From: DASTPP01 sp035762175
GTDB lineage: Bacteria; Myxococcota_A; Polyangia; Polyangiales; Polyangiaceae
NCBI GenBank assembly: GCA_035762175.1
Contig: DASTPP010000140.1
Span: forward strand, 1-64,000
Reading direction: 5' to 3'
DNA: 64,000 nt
The translations under genes were made by a program, and so were the position numbers. Under the pieces are notes generated by a model that was given only the letters and a program-made list of their open reading frames with translations, ran no database searches and was not told where the DNA came from. Below are positions 45,699 through 55,794 of this stretch, in pieces. Numbering within the stretch: the first letter of the stretch is position 1; each line of letters starts with the position of its first letter.

Positions 45699-47606
45699 AT
45701 GTCGCACAAGCCGACCAACTACACCGGCCCCGTCTGGCCGGCCGGGACCGTCCTGCGCCGGCAGCGACTTCGCATCCTGGGCGTCCTCGGTCAGGGCGGC
45801 ATGGCCATCGTGTACGAGGCCGAGCACATCGACACGCGCCAGGGGTATGCGCTCAAGGTGCTCTCGTCGCACTTGTCGAACCGCTCGGACGTCGTCGTGC
45901 GCTTCTTCCAAGAGGCGAGGGTGTTGGCCGCCCTGCGCCGCGCGCCGCACATCATAACGCTGTACGAGGCGAGCCTCTTCGAAGACAACCAGCCCTACCT
46001 GCTGCTCGAACTCTTGCGCGGTCGCACGCTCCGCGAGGTGCTCAACCAGGGGCGGGTGCCCATCGCGCTCGGCTGTCGGTACGTCCAGCAGCTCTTGTGG
46101 GCGCTCGCCATCGTGCACCACGCGAAGCTCGTGCACCGCGACGTCAAGCCCGAGAACATCTTCGTGCTCGACGACGGGACGTGCAAGCTGCTCGACTTCG
46201 GCATCGTCAAGGTCGCGCTCGAGTCGCCCGTCTCGCGCGACTTCGTCACGGGCCCCGGCGGCGTGATGGGCACGTCCTTCTACATGGCGCCCGAGCACCA
46301 GCTGGGCAAGACGCCCGACGCGCGCGCCGACGTCTACGCCGCGGGCGTGGTCCTCTTCGAGTTGCTCCTCGGCACGCGGCCCTTCCCGCATCGGAGCGAC
46401 GGCGAGCTGCAAGCGCGCATTCTGAAGCGGGGCTTCCCCTCGCTCGAAGAAACGGGCGGGTTCGACGTGCCGGCCGAGCTGCGCGCGGTGGTGCGACGGG
46501 CGACGCACCGAAGCCCCGACGACCGCTACCAGGACGTGGCCGAGTTCGCGGCCGACCTGAACCGAGTCTTGCAGCTCTTGGGCCTGCTCTGGGACCACGG
46601 CGTGCCGCCTCTGCCTCCGCGAGGGCCGCACGCGGCCTCCGCCCCGGCTCCGCCGCCCGCGCCGACGCTCGACGAGTTGCCGAGCCTCATCCCGCCCTCG
46701 GAGCGCCGGACCCGCGACGTGAGCCGGTCGCTCGTCGTCCCCCCGGGGGCCTACCCGTCGCCGCCCGACGGGCCCGGGCCGGCGGCGCCTTCGCCGCCTG
46801 TCGTCGCGGCCGCGCCGGCCGCTGGCCCGGCGGCCCCGAGCGCGGGGCCCGCTTCGCCCGAGAAGGCGGCGAGCGCGAGCGCGCCGGGCTCGGACCACCC
46901 CCCTCTTCACCTCGCGCGGAGCTCGACGCCGGCCCGGTGGCGCTCGCCCACGCCCCCCCGACGCTCGTTGGTGAAGGCCCTGGTGCCCCGGCTCGAGGAC
47001 TTCATCGCGCGCATGTTCGACATGCTCACGCCGGTGCAGAAGGCCCGCAAGGAGAAGCTGGCGAAGGTCTACGCGCTCGAGGCGCACGAGGCGCGTCGGG
47101 TGGGCGAGGCGCCGCCCAACTCGCAGCGGCCGGTCGCCTCGCCCGTCATCCAACCGATCGGCACGGGGGTCGGGAGAAAGACGGGGCTCGTGGTGGTCCT
47201 TGGGGCGTTCGGCTTCGCCGTGGCGACGTTCGCCATCCTCCGGGCGCAGGAGTCGCGACTTCGGGACGTTCGCGACGCGATGCACGCGTCGGAGCGGAAC
47301 GTCCCGGGCGCGCTCCCGCCCGGGCTGGCCGCGCGCTCGGCCGTAAGGCCGCCGACGTCCGCGGTGCCCCCTGCGAGCGCGACCGCGCACCAAGCGACGA
47401 GCCGACCCGCGACGTCGCCGCCCTCGCCCCCACCCGAAGCGGCATCGGCGTCGGTCGTTCGGGCTCTGCCTGAGGCGGCGGCCCGTGGGAACGCGCCCCC
47501 GGCCTCCTCGACGGCGCGCGGGAGCGAAGCCCGACAGGCGCCGCCCAAAGGGGCCTCGAGCGCGCCGCTCGTGCTGCCGAAGCGTCGCCTCTCGCTACCG
47601 AAGTGA
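45699..47606 (+). CDS. Ser/Thr protein kinase (Hanks type) with one membrane helix
   Basis: The 635-residue protein has a complete kinase domain: glycine loop VLGQGGMAIVYEAEH, Lys in YALKVLSS, catalytic loop VHRDVKPENIF, LLDFGIVKV, and MAPEHQL for the APE position. After about 200 Pro/Ala-rich residues comes a membrane helix (GLVVVLGAFGFAVATFAIL), then a Pro/Ser-rich extracytoplasmic tail with no sensor domain. The start ATG 45699 is close to AAGG. It forms a signalling cluster with the TPR, FHA and PEGA genes on its left. Confidence 0.92.
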   Translation: MSHKPTNYTGPVWPAGTVLRRQRLRILGVLGQGGMAIVYEAEHIDTRQGYALKVLSSHLSNRSDVVVRFFQEARVLAALRRAPHIITLYEASLFEDNQPYLLLELLRGRTLREVLNQGRVPIALGCRYVQQLLWALAIVHHAKLVHRDVKPENIFVLDDGTCKLLDFGIVKVALESPVSRDFVTGPGGVMGTSFYMAPEHQLGKTPDARADVYAAGVVLFELLLGTRPFPHRSDGELQARILKRGFPSLEETGGFDVPAELRAVVRRATHRSPDDRYQDVAEFAADLNRVLQLLGLLWDHGVPPLPPRGPHAASAPAPPPAPTLDELPSLIPPSERRTRDVSRSLVVPPGAYPSPPDGPGPAAPSPPVVAAAPAAGPAAPSAGPASPEKAASASAPGSDHPPLHLARSSTPARWRSPTPPRRSLVKALVPRLEDFIARMFDMLTPVQKARKEKLAKVYALEAHEARRVGEAPPNSQRPVASPVIQPIGTGVGRKTGLVVVLGAFGFAVATFAILRAQESRLRDVRDAMHASERNVPGALPPGLAARSAVRPPTSAVPPASATAHQATSRPATSPPSPPPEAASASVVRALPEAAARGNAPPASSTARGSEARQAPPKGASSAPLVLPKRRLSLPK

Positions 47607-47661
47607 GCTCGCGGGGCGGTGTTCTTGGCGGGCCGGCCTTGCCTGCCCTGGCCCGGGCCAA

Positions 47662-48165
47662 TCATGGCTGGCGGCTGGGGAGCCACCAGTTGAGCGGTGT
47701 GACCCCATCTTCGGGATCATACACGTTGCCGTAGGACCAGATGCTCCCCGAATGGCGCGCCTTGGCTGCCTCGAAGACCCTCTCGACGTTCTCGAAGCCC
47801 GCGCTGGCCGGAATGGTGAATACGAGCGAGCGGCGGGTGCCGCCGTCAAGGTAGCCTCCGAGCGCTTCGACGTCCTTGACCAGCTCGGGCGCAGCGCGCT
47901 CCCTGTCACGCTCGACCGTCGTGAGCGTTGTAAAAAACCATAGGCACAAATTTCCGCCCCTGCGGATTACCTTGTACCCGGGCCTGGCCTTGTGAACAGA
48001 GAACTCGTCGCCCGCCGCGAGCCCTTCCACCAAGCCCGGAGAGTGGACCAGCCGGAAGGCCTCGCCTTCGAGCTCGAGGCAATCCAGCTCTTCGTCGAGC
48101 TTGAGCTCTCCGTTCTCGTCATAGGCCGGAAGGCTTACCCTGCGCAATGCCTCTTGAGTCTTCAT
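47662..48165 (-). CDS. DUF4265-like protein, possible immunity-type gene
   Basis: The 167-residue protein starts MKTQEALRRVSLPAYDENGELKLDEELDCLELEGEAFRLVHSPGLVEGLAAGDEF, the pattern of the DUF4265 family. It continues with GGNLCLWFFTTL and a C-terminal helix-strand region (ASAGFENVERVFEAAK, IWSYGNVYDPEDGVTPLNWWLP). The family is small and often found near polymorphic toxins. It lies on the same strand as the toxin and immunity genes but with spacers of 90 and 46 bp, so it may be an additional immunity gene. Confidence 0.7.
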   Translation of the reverse strand: MKTQEALRRVSLPAYDENGELKLDEELDCLELEGEAFRLVHSPGLVEGLAAGDEFSVHKARPGYKVIRRGGNLCLWFFTTLTTVERDRERAAPELVKDVEALGGYLDGGTRRSLVFTIPASAGFENVERVFEAAKARHSGSIWSYGNVYDPEDGVTPLNWWLPSRQP

Positions 48166-48255
48166 GGTGTTTGCTTTTGGCGCCGTGAGGGCGGACACGG
48201 AATCGGGGATGAGGGGATGCCTCGGGGGCGTGCCGATTAGGGACGGCAGGAGGCG

Positions 48256-48675
48256 TTAAGCAACGGCGCCTGTAGCGCTTCTTCGATGAACGCCCATGAA
48301 GTCGATGCCGAACTCGAGAAAGAACTTGGTCGGGCCGACCTTGCTGATCAAGCCGATCTCGCTGCCGTGTATCGGGTAGAGCTGCGCGAGGCTGATCGGT
48401 CGGCCCTCGCCTACGGCCACGGATGCATCCTCAGGGTCGAGCACAGATTGAAGAAAAATCATGAGCTTCGTCAGCGACGCGCCAGGGACGGCGAGAGGGG
48501 GGAGCGCGAGCATAGAGCCGGAAGAGAACGAGGAGAGGCCCAGGTCGGCGAACACCGCACGTCCCATCGCCTCGCCCCATCTCCGATCGCCGTCTTGCAC
48601 GGCGAGAATGAGCTCCGGGCGACCGCGCGTCCAATTTGGTCTCGGAGGGGGGGGTTGCGCTTGCCTGCCTGTCAT
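48256..48675 (-). CDS. Small hypothetical protein in toxin-immunity region
   Basis: A 139-residue, mostly soluble protein (WGEAMGRAVFADLGLSSFSSGSMLALPPLAVPGASLTKLMIFLQSVLDPEDASVAVGEGRP, then HGSEIGLISKVGPTKFFLEFGIDFMG). No known motif is visible. It is flanked by a DUF4265-type gene and an Imm11-type gene on the same strand and is less GC-rich than the toxin gene, as many immunity genes are. An orphan immunity gene is my best guess. Confidence 0.6.
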   Translation of the reverse strand: MTGRQAQPPPPRPNWTRGRPELILAVQDGDRRWGEAMGRAVFADLGLSSFSSGSMLALPPLAVPGASLTKLMIFLQSVLDPEDASVAVGEGRPISLAQLYPIHGSEIGLISKVGPTKFFLEFGIDFMGVHRRSATGAVA

Positions 48676-48721
48676 GGTCGTCGCTCCGTGCGCAAGAGAG
48701 CGCGTGTTCGCAAAGCCGTTA

Positions 48722-49246
48722 TTAAGCGAGGCGCTGAAAAATCAGCCCAGTTAGGTTCAGTGATTCGACTGCTTGGCGGAAGCGCTCAGTCGCGATGATT
48801 TCGGAGCGCCTCGTCTCTGGAAGCCGAAACAGGGCGACTTTGCCCGTCTCGGCGGTTACGAAGGCGTACGACTCGAGGGGGAATTCGATCGCTCCGCTGG
48901 GCAGCAGATTGAACTTTGCCCGCTGGCGATCCAAACAGTCGACGACCCGAATCGGGTTGACGGCGACGAACTTGGGGACTCGCGCCGGGGCGATTTCGAG
49001 CGGGAGCGCTTCCGCGTCGTCGCGCAGGAGCCAAGAAATTTTATCCCAAGAGGCCTCGGGCATGGCGAAAGCCCCCGGAAGGAAGCTCAGAAAGTCCGGT
49101 ACTTTGCCCTGAGACTCAATCTGCACTGCCAGAGGCTTCCACGAACCAACCAGGCGTCGTCCGTCAAAAATCTGCACATCGACGTCATCGTCAAGCACGA
49201 TGCTGTCGTAACTGTCTGAGTCTTCGATAATCCTGTAAATGGTCAC
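48722..49246 (-). CDS. Imm11-family immunity protein
   Basis: The 174-residue protein fits the Imm11/DUF1629 family: PLAVQIESQGKVPDFLSFLPGAFAMPEASWDKISWLLRDDAEALPLEIAP, then KFVAVNPIRVVDCLDRQRAKF and the ending ERFRQAVESLNLTGLIFQRLA. Such proteins neutralise toxic C-termini of polymorphic toxins. GTG 49246 overlaps the toxin stop (GTGA), so toxin and immunity are translated together, strong evidence that it protects against the AHH nuclease next door. Confidence 0.85.
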   Translation of the reverse strand: MTIYRIIEDSDSYDSIVLDDDVDVQIFDGRRLVGSWKPLAVQIESQGKVPDFLSFLPGAFAMPEASWDKISWLLRDDAEALPLEIAPARVPKFVAVNPIRVVDCLDRQRAKFNLLPSGAIEFPLESYAFVTAETGKVALFRLPETRRSEIIATERFRQAVESLNLTGLIFQRLA

Positions 49247-52200
49247 GGTCGCCTCGCACGGGCCGCGCGAACCCCTCGGCGCTGATGGCCCTTGGCCCAT
49301 TCTAAGGGAGGGAACTTGCCGCTCAAAATTTCCTGCTGGATGCGACCAAGGATAGCCTCGACGTCCTTCGCGCTGGTGGCGGCGGAGAGCCGACTGGTCA
49401 CGGCATCGATGCCTTTGTTGGAATGAAGCCCGTGGCCGTGGTGCAAGTGTCCGGGGAGCTTCACGCCATTGGCCGCCGAGTTGATGTCCACCTGATACTT
49501 GTCCAGAATGTTTCTTGCCGCCCTAGCCCTGGGGTGGGTGCTCGCCACGACGTGGTGAGCGTTGTCGCCTGCTGCAAACGTTTCACCCTGCGCCGCCATG
49601 TTTTTGCGGAGAATGGCCGCGTTCTTTCCCGTGTCCTTCGTCTGCGTTGAAACGAAGGGCCTGGCTCTCGGGCAAGGGTTATGTGCCCAGACCTGATTGT
49701 CGCCGACGAAGTAGGTGTGGAAGCCGTCGACCTCGAGGTTGTAGACCGTCTGGGCGTCCGGCTCGAGGGCCAAGGCGGCGACTTCGACCCGCCGCCCGTC
49801 CGCGGTGGCGAGCGCGCTGCCGAGCTCGAGGTCTCCCGCCGCCGTCCACGCCTTGCCTTCGGCCCACAAGGGGTGCTCGGGCGTGACGTGCAACGCCTCT
49901 TCGGTCCCGTCGGCGTCGCGAAGGGTCAGGACGAGCAACGGCCGGCCGGGCGTCACGAACGTTTGCGTGACCTGGCGCCAGCCGAACTCTCCCGTCTCCT
50001 CGTCGCGGGCGAGCACCCAGTCGCCGACCTGAACGGCTTCGATGGGCACCTCGCCCTCGGCCGTCACCACCGGCGTGCCGGCGGCGAAGCAGACGCCGCA
50101 CGAGCACACCTTCGGCGCGACCTTGGCGACGACCTTACTCACCCCGGCGGCCAGCCCCGCGCTCGCGGCCCCCACCAGGGCGCCTTCGGCGATCTCGCGC
50201 GCTGAGCCGGCGCTCGCGCCCCCGGTCTCGACCAGGCGGTTCGTCATCACGGACGCGGCGCCCGACGTCGCCCCGATGGCCGTGAGGGTGGCGAGCCCCG
50301 CTTGCGGCCCCGCCAGCGCCGTCACCGCGCCCGTCATCGCCCCGACGCCCGCCTGCCCGGCCACCTTGCCCCAGCTCTCGATGCGCCCCGCCGAGGCGAG
50401 CTGCGAGGCCGCCTCGACCGCCCCGCCCACGACCGCCCCCACCACGGCCCCGACGACGACTTGCGGCCACAGCCCCTCCTCGTCCGTCGCGATCGTCGGC
50501 GTGAGGTTGGCGTAGGCGTAGGGGTTGGCGGCGGCCGCGTCGTGCCCGATCGAGCGCTGGGGGTCGTGGATGGCCACCGGGTCGGGGCTCGTCCAGACGC
50601 CCAAGTCGGGCGCGAACACGCGCGCGCCCATGGGGTCGAGCCCGACGCTGCCGTCGCGCACGCTGCTCGCGTACTTGCGGCTCTCGCCCGAGCTGTCGTA
50701 GCGGCCGAGGCCGAAGGGGTAGCTGGCGAAGGCGGCCTGCGCCCGGCCGCTGCCCGACGTCTCTTCGGCGAGCGAACCGAGCGCGTCGGTGAAGAGCAAC
50801 ACGTCGGCCTCGCCGAGCTCGCGGATGGTGCCCTCGGGGATGGGCGGGGGCTCGCCGCCTCGGTCGCTCCCACAGGCTACGGCGAGGCCGAGTGCTGCGG
50901 CCGCGGGGGCGAGCCATCGGCTGGCCCTCCGCAGCGGCGCCCGGTGGCGCCACAAGAGCGCCCAGAGCAGGGCGAGCGCGAGCCACGCGTGGGGGGCGGC
51001 GAGGGCGCCTGTGGCCCCCGGGCTCGGCCCACGGTCGCTGGGGGGAGGCGCCGCGGCGGGAACGCCGGTGTCTTCGGCCAGGCGGGCGATGCGCCGGCCG
51101 TCGTGCACCACGTAGCGCACGAGTCGGCCGTCCTTGACCTCGCTCCATAGGTCGAGAAAGTGCGTGACCGTCGTCGTCCCGTCGGCTCGCGTCTCGAGCC
51201 GCTCGCGCCGCGTGCCCTCGGCGTCGTACGTGCTTCGCACGGCCCCGCCCGAGGCGGACTCGACGCCGGCGAGCTCGTCGGCCGCGTTCCAGCGGTACGT
51301 CCGCTCGCCGTCGGACGTCATCCGGCCGCGCGCGTCGTAGGCGAGCGCGCGCCCCTTCCACGACGTCATCGCGTGCGGGCCCGCCCCCGCGCCGTAGGCC
51401 GCCCGGCCCGCGTGCTGGCTCGGCTCCGAGCTCGTGCGCGCGAGCAGGTTGCCGCTCGGCGAGTACTCCCACTCGGTCCGGCCCCACGTCCCCTCGGCCC
51501 GGCGCAGCCGGTAGAGGTTGTCGTAGGCGTACGTCTCGGAGCGGTCGCGCGTCCGGTCGACGCCGGGCCTGCGGTCGAGCACGGCGGTGAGGTTGCCCGC
51601 GCCGTCGTACGTCCACGCGAGGTGGTGCAGCGCCTCGCCCGCGGCCGAGCGCGCCAGCGCCTCGCGGGGCCGGCGGTCGTCGTCGTAGCCGCGCGCCTCG
51701 ACGACGCCCGTGTTGAAGCGGCGCTCGGTCTCGAGCCCGTCGGCGTCGTGCGCGACGCGCACCGCGTCGCCGTAGCCCGCGAGCTGCCCGCGCGCGTTGC
51801 GGTGGAGGCGCAAGGACGAGCCGTCGGGGAAGCCGTGCAGGGCCTCGCGGTCCTGCGCGTCGTAGGCGCTCGTCGTCTCGTAGGCCGCGCCGCCGATGAC
51901 GTGGCGCGTGCGCACGGGCCGGCCGCGCGCGTCGTAGTCGTTCTCGGTCGCGCCGCTCGGCTCGCGCACGGCGCAGAGCCGGCCGCGCGCGTCCGGGTCG
52001 CCGGGGGCGCGCGGGCACGCGTCCCACGTTCGCTCGACCTCGGGGGCGCCGTCGCCGTCGTCGTCGCGGCCGGTCTCGCGCCCGGCCAGGTCGTGGGCGA
52101 AGCGCGTCGTCACGCCGTCGGGGTGGCGGTGGGCGACGAGGTCGCCCGTCGCGTCGTAGGTGAAGACGTGCTCGCCCGCGTCGGGGTCGGTCACGCGGAT

Positions 52201-55200
52201 GCGCCGGCCTCGCCCGTCGTAGCCGTAGCCGGCGACGTGGCCCCCGGGGTCGGCCTTCGAGGTCAGGCGCCCGGCCGCGTCGTAGGCGAACGAGGTCGCG
52301 ACTTCGCCGCCGCCGAGCCGCCAGCGCTTCGAGGCCAGGCGCCCGAGCCCGTCGTGCTCTTCGGTCGTGGGGGTGTGCTCGTAGGGCGAGGCCGGGTCGT
52401 TTTGGGCCGCGTCCCACGTGCGCGTGGCGAGCGGCGCGTACTCGGTGCGGGTCGTGAGCCCGAGCTGGCTGCGGGTCTGCGTCGTCCGGCCGAGGGCGTC
52501 GCGGCTTCGGTCGACGCCCGGCCCCTCGGCCTGGAGCGGCGGCGCCTCGCGTTCGGCGTCCGTGACCCAGCGCGCACGCAGCGTTCGGCGGGGCTGCCCC
52601 CGCGCGTCGAGGAGGGCGACGCCGGCGAGGGACCAGCGCCCGCTCCCGTCGGCGGTGAGGGTGCCTCGCTTGCGGCCGAGGCCGTCGACCAAGTCTTCGC
52701 TCGTCTCGACCTCGTCGCGGCCCGACCAGAGGCGCCGCTCGGTGACGACGCGCGAGAGCGGCGCGCCCTGCTCGTAGGCGTAGCGCAGCGTCGGCCGGCC
52801 GGCGGTGTCGCCCGGGCGCACGACCGAGGCCAGGCGCCCGAGCGCGTCGTAGCCGAACGCCGTGACGTTGCCGCCGTAGCCGGTGACCGACACCAGGTTG
52901 CCGAACGCCCGGTCGGTCTCGGCGCGCTCGGTCAGCACGTAGCCGTCGAGCTTGACCGACTCGGCGAGCAGCGTCGTGTGGTCCCGGGCGTCCCATTCGA
53001 AGAGGCGCCCGCCGCCGCGCGCGTCGCGCGTTTCGATCGGCTGCCCGTCCGCGTTGTAGGCCGTCGCGAGCGCGAGCTCGAAGGCCTCGGGGTCGGGGCC
53101 GACCCACGCCTCGCGCCGGCTCACGTCGCCGCGGGCGAGTTGCCCGAGCGGAAGGCCTACGAAGGGCTCGCCGTCGTAGTAGAGGCGTGCGAGCGAAACG
53201 CGCGCGCCCGCGCCGTCGGTGAGCTCTTCGGTGGCGACGCGGCCGAGCAGCCAGTCGCCCTCGTCCTGGGCGAAGGTCCGCCGCGTGATGGCCTCGTCGC
53301 GGCCAGCGAGCTTGTCCTCCCCCACGACCTCGCCCCAGCGGCGCTCTTCAGTCACGTTGCCGAAGGCGTCCTGCTCCCACTCGGTCAGCGTCTCGCGCGA
53401 GGCCTCCATCCCCTCGACGTGCTCGACGCGCTCGCTCGCGGCGAAGGCGTACTCGATGGGCAGGCCCCCGGCGGAGGTCGCGACCGTGCGGACGGCGTAG
53501 CCGCGCGTCGTGCGCGCGAAGACCTTGCCCGCGGCGTCGCGCGCCTCGATCGAGCGCGCCGCGCCCCGCAGCACCCGGTGCTCGAGCCCCGTGTCGAACG
53601 TGCTCTCGGTGATGAGCGTCGTGGCGTCGTCGTCGCCCCGGTCGGTCTCGACGCCCCGGCCGAAGCCCGCGAACGTCCGTTCGGCGGGCGCGAACGCCCC
53701 CTCGTGGTAGGCGTAGTCGGTGACGAGCGGCGGGTCGCCGAGCGAGCTGTCGACCGTGACGCGCGCGATGACGGGCATGGCGACGTTCATGCGCGTCGAC
53801 CACGGCCGGCCTTCGTCGCGCGCGGCGGCCGCCCCGAGCGAGGCGGGCGCGTAATCGACGGTGACCGCCTTGCCGAGCCCGTTGTCGATGCGGCGAAGCA
53901 GGCCCCCCCGGCCTTCGGGGAAGAGCTCGAGGTACTGCCACGCCTCGTCGGGCGCGCCCGAGACGTCGACCCACACGACGTCGGTCGTGCCCGAGCCGTT
54001 CATGTCGGCGAAGCGCACCGCGGCGTTCGGGCCCTTCGTCGGCGTGCCCTCGAGGCGTTGCGCCGGGCCGAACGCGCCTTCGCCCTCGGCGAGCGCGAGG
54101 TCGACGCCCGAGACGCCGACGTGCACGAGGTCGGCGCGCCCGTCGCCGTCGAGGTCGACGAGCTGCCACGGGTCCGACGGGTCGAACGGGGGGACGCCCG
54201 TCGCTTCGCGCGCGGGCTCGAAGGCGCCGCGCCCACGCCCGAGCCAGAACACCAGGCGGCCCGGATTGAGGTAGCAGAGGTCGGCGACGCGGTCGCCGTT
54301 CATCTCGCAGAGCGAGGTGTGCCCGTCCGAGAAGAAGAGCGGCTGCGCCGGGTCGATGCTCCCGAGGACCACGGGCGCGGCCCACCCCGAGCCGCCTTGG
54401 TTGTAGCCGACGGCGAGGCCCGCTTCGGTCGTGACGACGACGTCGGCGCGCCGGTCGCCGTCGAGGTCGGCGAGGCGCACGTCGGGCCCGTCGAGCGGCA
54501 CGTTGAGCGCGCCCGCGAGCGGCACCGGCGCGGCGAAGTGCGTCGCGTCCTTGCCCGGAAAGTAGCGGAAGGCGCCGAGCCCGCTCTTGGCGAGCAGGTC
54601 GAGGGCGCCGTCGCCGTCGACGTCGGCGAGCGCGACGTCGGGCGCGCTCAGCACGAGGGAGGGGCTGTCGGAGGGGGCCCAGTCGCGCGGCGCCTGCCAG
54701 CGCCGGCCGTCGTGGTTGAGGTAACTGCGGTACTGGCCCGCTTGCGTGACGAGCAAGTCGGGCAGCCCGTCGCCGTCGAGGTCGACGAGGTCGTTGTTCG
54801 CGTCCGCCGGCGAGCGGCCCGGCGGCGACTGCATCGCCACCACCTGCCCGTCGGCGCGCAGGCGAAGCTCCGCGTAGCCGAACGAGAGCACGGGCGCGGC
54901 CGTCACGCCGTCGGTGCCCGTCATCGTGACCGACTGAAGGCGGCTCGCCCGGCCCCCTTCGTAGGCGAGCGCGTAGCGGCGCACGGGCCTCCCGCCGTGC
55001 TGCACGGTGACGGCGGTGAGTCGCTCGGCGAGGTCTTGCCGGATGCCGGCCGAGGAGCGCGTCAGCGGGTCGGGGCGCGCCTCGTAGGCGAACAGCACGT
55101 CGTGCCGCAGGTCGTCGCCGTAGTCGTTCCAGACGACCCGCGCGAGCCGGGCGTAGCCGCCGTCCGCCTTCCACGCGTAGCGCACGGCGTGCCCGTGCAG

Positions 55201-55791
55201 GTCGAAGGCCTCGCGCAGCAGGGCCGAGACGACATGCGTCCCCTCGCGCTCCTCGTAGCCTTCGCCGCCGAAGCGGTAGGTCACGCCCGCCTTGTCGCGC
55301 GCCTCCCACCGGCCGTCCGGACCTCGCTGAACCCGGACGAACGAGCCGTCTTCATGCAGGGGTCGGTAGAAGCCGCCCTCGACGGGGACGAGCGGCGCGA
55401 GCGGGCCGAGTCCCTCGAGCTCCCAGACGTCGGCGCCGTCGAAGCGCGGCAGCCCGTCTTCCGTGCGAAGGCGCACCCGCGGCGTACCCGCGAGCCGCCA
55501 GCCGCGCCCGAGCTCCGTCTCGCCGCCGCCCCCGTCGTAGGCGAGCGAGAGCTTGGGCCCGAAGCCCCCGGCCCCGGGTGGCACCGCGATGTCGAGGCCG
55601 TAGCTCGCCGTGCCCGAGGCGAGGCTGGGCTCGAACGAGCGGCCGAGCCCCTCGATGGAGCCGGGGCCTTTCGGCAGGCTGAGGCGGGTCGATTCCGTGC
55701 CCGCGGCGAGCCCCGTGCGGGCGGCGAGAAGACAAAGGAGTACCACCCCCCCCGCGAGCCACGCGGGAAGGCGAACCGTATTGCTGCGCAT
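49243..55791 (-). CDS. RHS/SpvB-type polymorphic toxin with Hint domain and AHH nuclease tip
   Basis: The 2182-residue protein starts with a Sec signal (MRSNTVRLPAWLAGGVVLLCLLAARTGLA). It continues with an SpvB-like domain (about 40-330), FG-GAP/integrin-alpha-like repeats with DLDGDGLPDLLVT-type calcium loops (about 330-620), a TcdB-like middle, and YD/RHS repeats (about 900-1560). The repeats are followed by two hydrophobic stretches near 1590-1640, the RHS core (GLWPQVV near 1760), a Hint autoprotease (CFAAGTPVVTAEGEVPIEAVQVGDWV, about 1895-2040), and an AHH-type nuclease (DNAHHVVASTHPRARAARNIL, then GHLHHGHGLHSNKGIDAV). It is a delivered, self-cleaving DNA or RNA cutting toxin; Imm11 lies immediately downstream. 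Confidence 0.93.
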   Translation of the reverse strand: MRSNTVRLPAWLAGGVVLLCLLAARTGLAAGTESTRLSLPKGPGSIEGLGRSFEPSLASGTASYGLDIAVPPGAGGFGPKLSLAYDGGGGETELGRGWRLAGTPRVRLRTEDGLPRFDGADVWELEGLGPLAPLVPVEGGFYRPLHEDGSFVRVQRGPDGRWEARDKAGVTYRFGGEGYEEREGTHVVSALLREAFDLHGHAVRYAWKADGGYARLARVVWNDYGDDLRHDVLFAYEARPDPLTRSSAGIRQDLAERLTAVTVQHGGRPVRRYALAYEGGRASRLQSVTMTGTDGVTAAPVLSFGYAELRLRADGQVVAMQSPPGRSPADANNDLVDLDGDGLPDLLVTQAGQYRSYLNHDGRRWQAPRDWAPSDSPSLVLSAPDVALADVDGDGALDLLAKSGLGAFRYFPGKDATHFAAPVPLAGALNVPLDGPDVRLADLDGDRRADVVVTTEAGLAVGYNQGGSGWAAPVVLGSIDPAQPLFFSDGHTSLCEMNGDRVADLCYLNPGRLVFWLGRGRGAFEPAREATGVPPFDPSDPWQLVDLDGDGRADLVHVGVSGVDLALAEGEGAFGPAQRLEGTPTKGPNAAVRFADMNGSGTTDVVWVDVSGAPDEAWQYLELFPEGRGGLLRRIDNGLGKAVTVDYAPASLGAAAARDEGRPWSTRMNVAMPVIARVTVDSSLGDPPLVTDYAYHEGAFAPAERTFAGFGRGVETDRGDDDATTLITESTFDTGLEHRVLRGAARSIEARDAAGKVFARTTRGYAVRTVATSAGGLPIEYAFAASERVEHVEGMEASRETLTEWEQDAFGNVTEERRWGEVVGEDKLAGRDEAITRRTFAQDEGDWLLGRVATEELTDGAGARVSLARLYYDGEPFVGLPLGQLARGDVSRREAWVGPDPEAFELALATAYNADGQPIETRDARGGGRLFEWDARDHTTLLAESVKLDGYVLTERAETDRAFGNLVSVTGYGGNVTAFGYDALGRLASVVRPGDTAGRPTLRYAYEQGAPLSRVVTERRLWSGRDEVETSEDLVDGLGRKRGTLTADGSGRWSLAGVALLDARGQPRRTLRARWVTDAEREAPPLQAEGPGVDRSRDALGRTTQTRSQLGLTTRTEYAPLATRTWDAAQNDPASPYEHTPTTEEHDGLGRLASKRWRLGGGEVATSFAYDAAGRLTSKADPGGHVAGYGYDGRGRRIRVTDPDAGEHVFTYDATGDLVAHRHPDGVTTRFAHDLAGRETGRDDDGDGAPEVERTWDACPRAPGDPDARGRLCAVREPSGATENDYDARGRPVRTRHVIGGAAYETTSAYDAQDREALHGFPDGSSLRLHRNARGQLAGYGDAVRVAHDADGLETERRFNTGVVEARGYDDDRRPREALARSAAGEALHHLAWTYDGAGNLTAVLDRRPGVDRTRDRSETYAYDNLYRLRRAEGTWGRTEWEYSPSGNLLARTSSEPSQHAGRAAYGAGAGPHAMTSWKGRALAYDARGRMTSDGERTYRWNAADELAGVESASGGAVRSTYDAEGTRRERLETRADGTTTVTHFLDLWSEVKDGRLVRYVVHDGRRIARLAEDTGVPAAAPPPSDRGPSPGATGALAAPHAWLALALLWALLWRHRAPLRRASRWLAPAAAALGLAVACGSDRGGEPPPIPEGTIRELGEADVLLFTDALGSLAEETSGSGRAQAAFASYPFGLGRYDSSGESRKYASSVRDGSVGLDPMGARVFAPDLGVWTSPDPVAIHDPQRSIGHDAAAANPYAYANLTPTIATDEEGLWPQVVVGAVVGAVVGGAVEAASQLASAGRIESWGKVAGQAGVGAMTGAVTALAGPQAGLATLTAIGATSGAASVMTNRLVETGGASAGSAREIAEGALVGAASAGLAAGVSKVVAKVAPKVCSCGVCFAAGTPVVTAEGEVPIEAVQVGDWVLARDEETGEFGWRQVTQTFVTPGRPLLVLTLRDADGTEEALHVTPEHPLWAEGKAWTAAGDLELGSALATADGRRVEVAALALEPDAQTVYNLEVDGFHTYFVGDNQVWAHNPCPRARPFVSTQTKDTGKNAAILRKNMAAQGETFAAGDNAHHVVASTHPRARAARNILDKYQVDINSAANGVKLPGHLHHGHGLHSNKGIDAVTSRLSAATSAKDVEAILGRIQQEILSGKFPPLEWAKGHQRRGVRAARARRP

Positions 55792-55794
55792 GGC

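Noticed and set aside
49978..50115. Hint domain of the RHS toxin as a true intein
   Set aside because: It lacks a homing endonuclease and a conserved C-extein; its position before a toxin tip is that of a self-cleaving Hint module.
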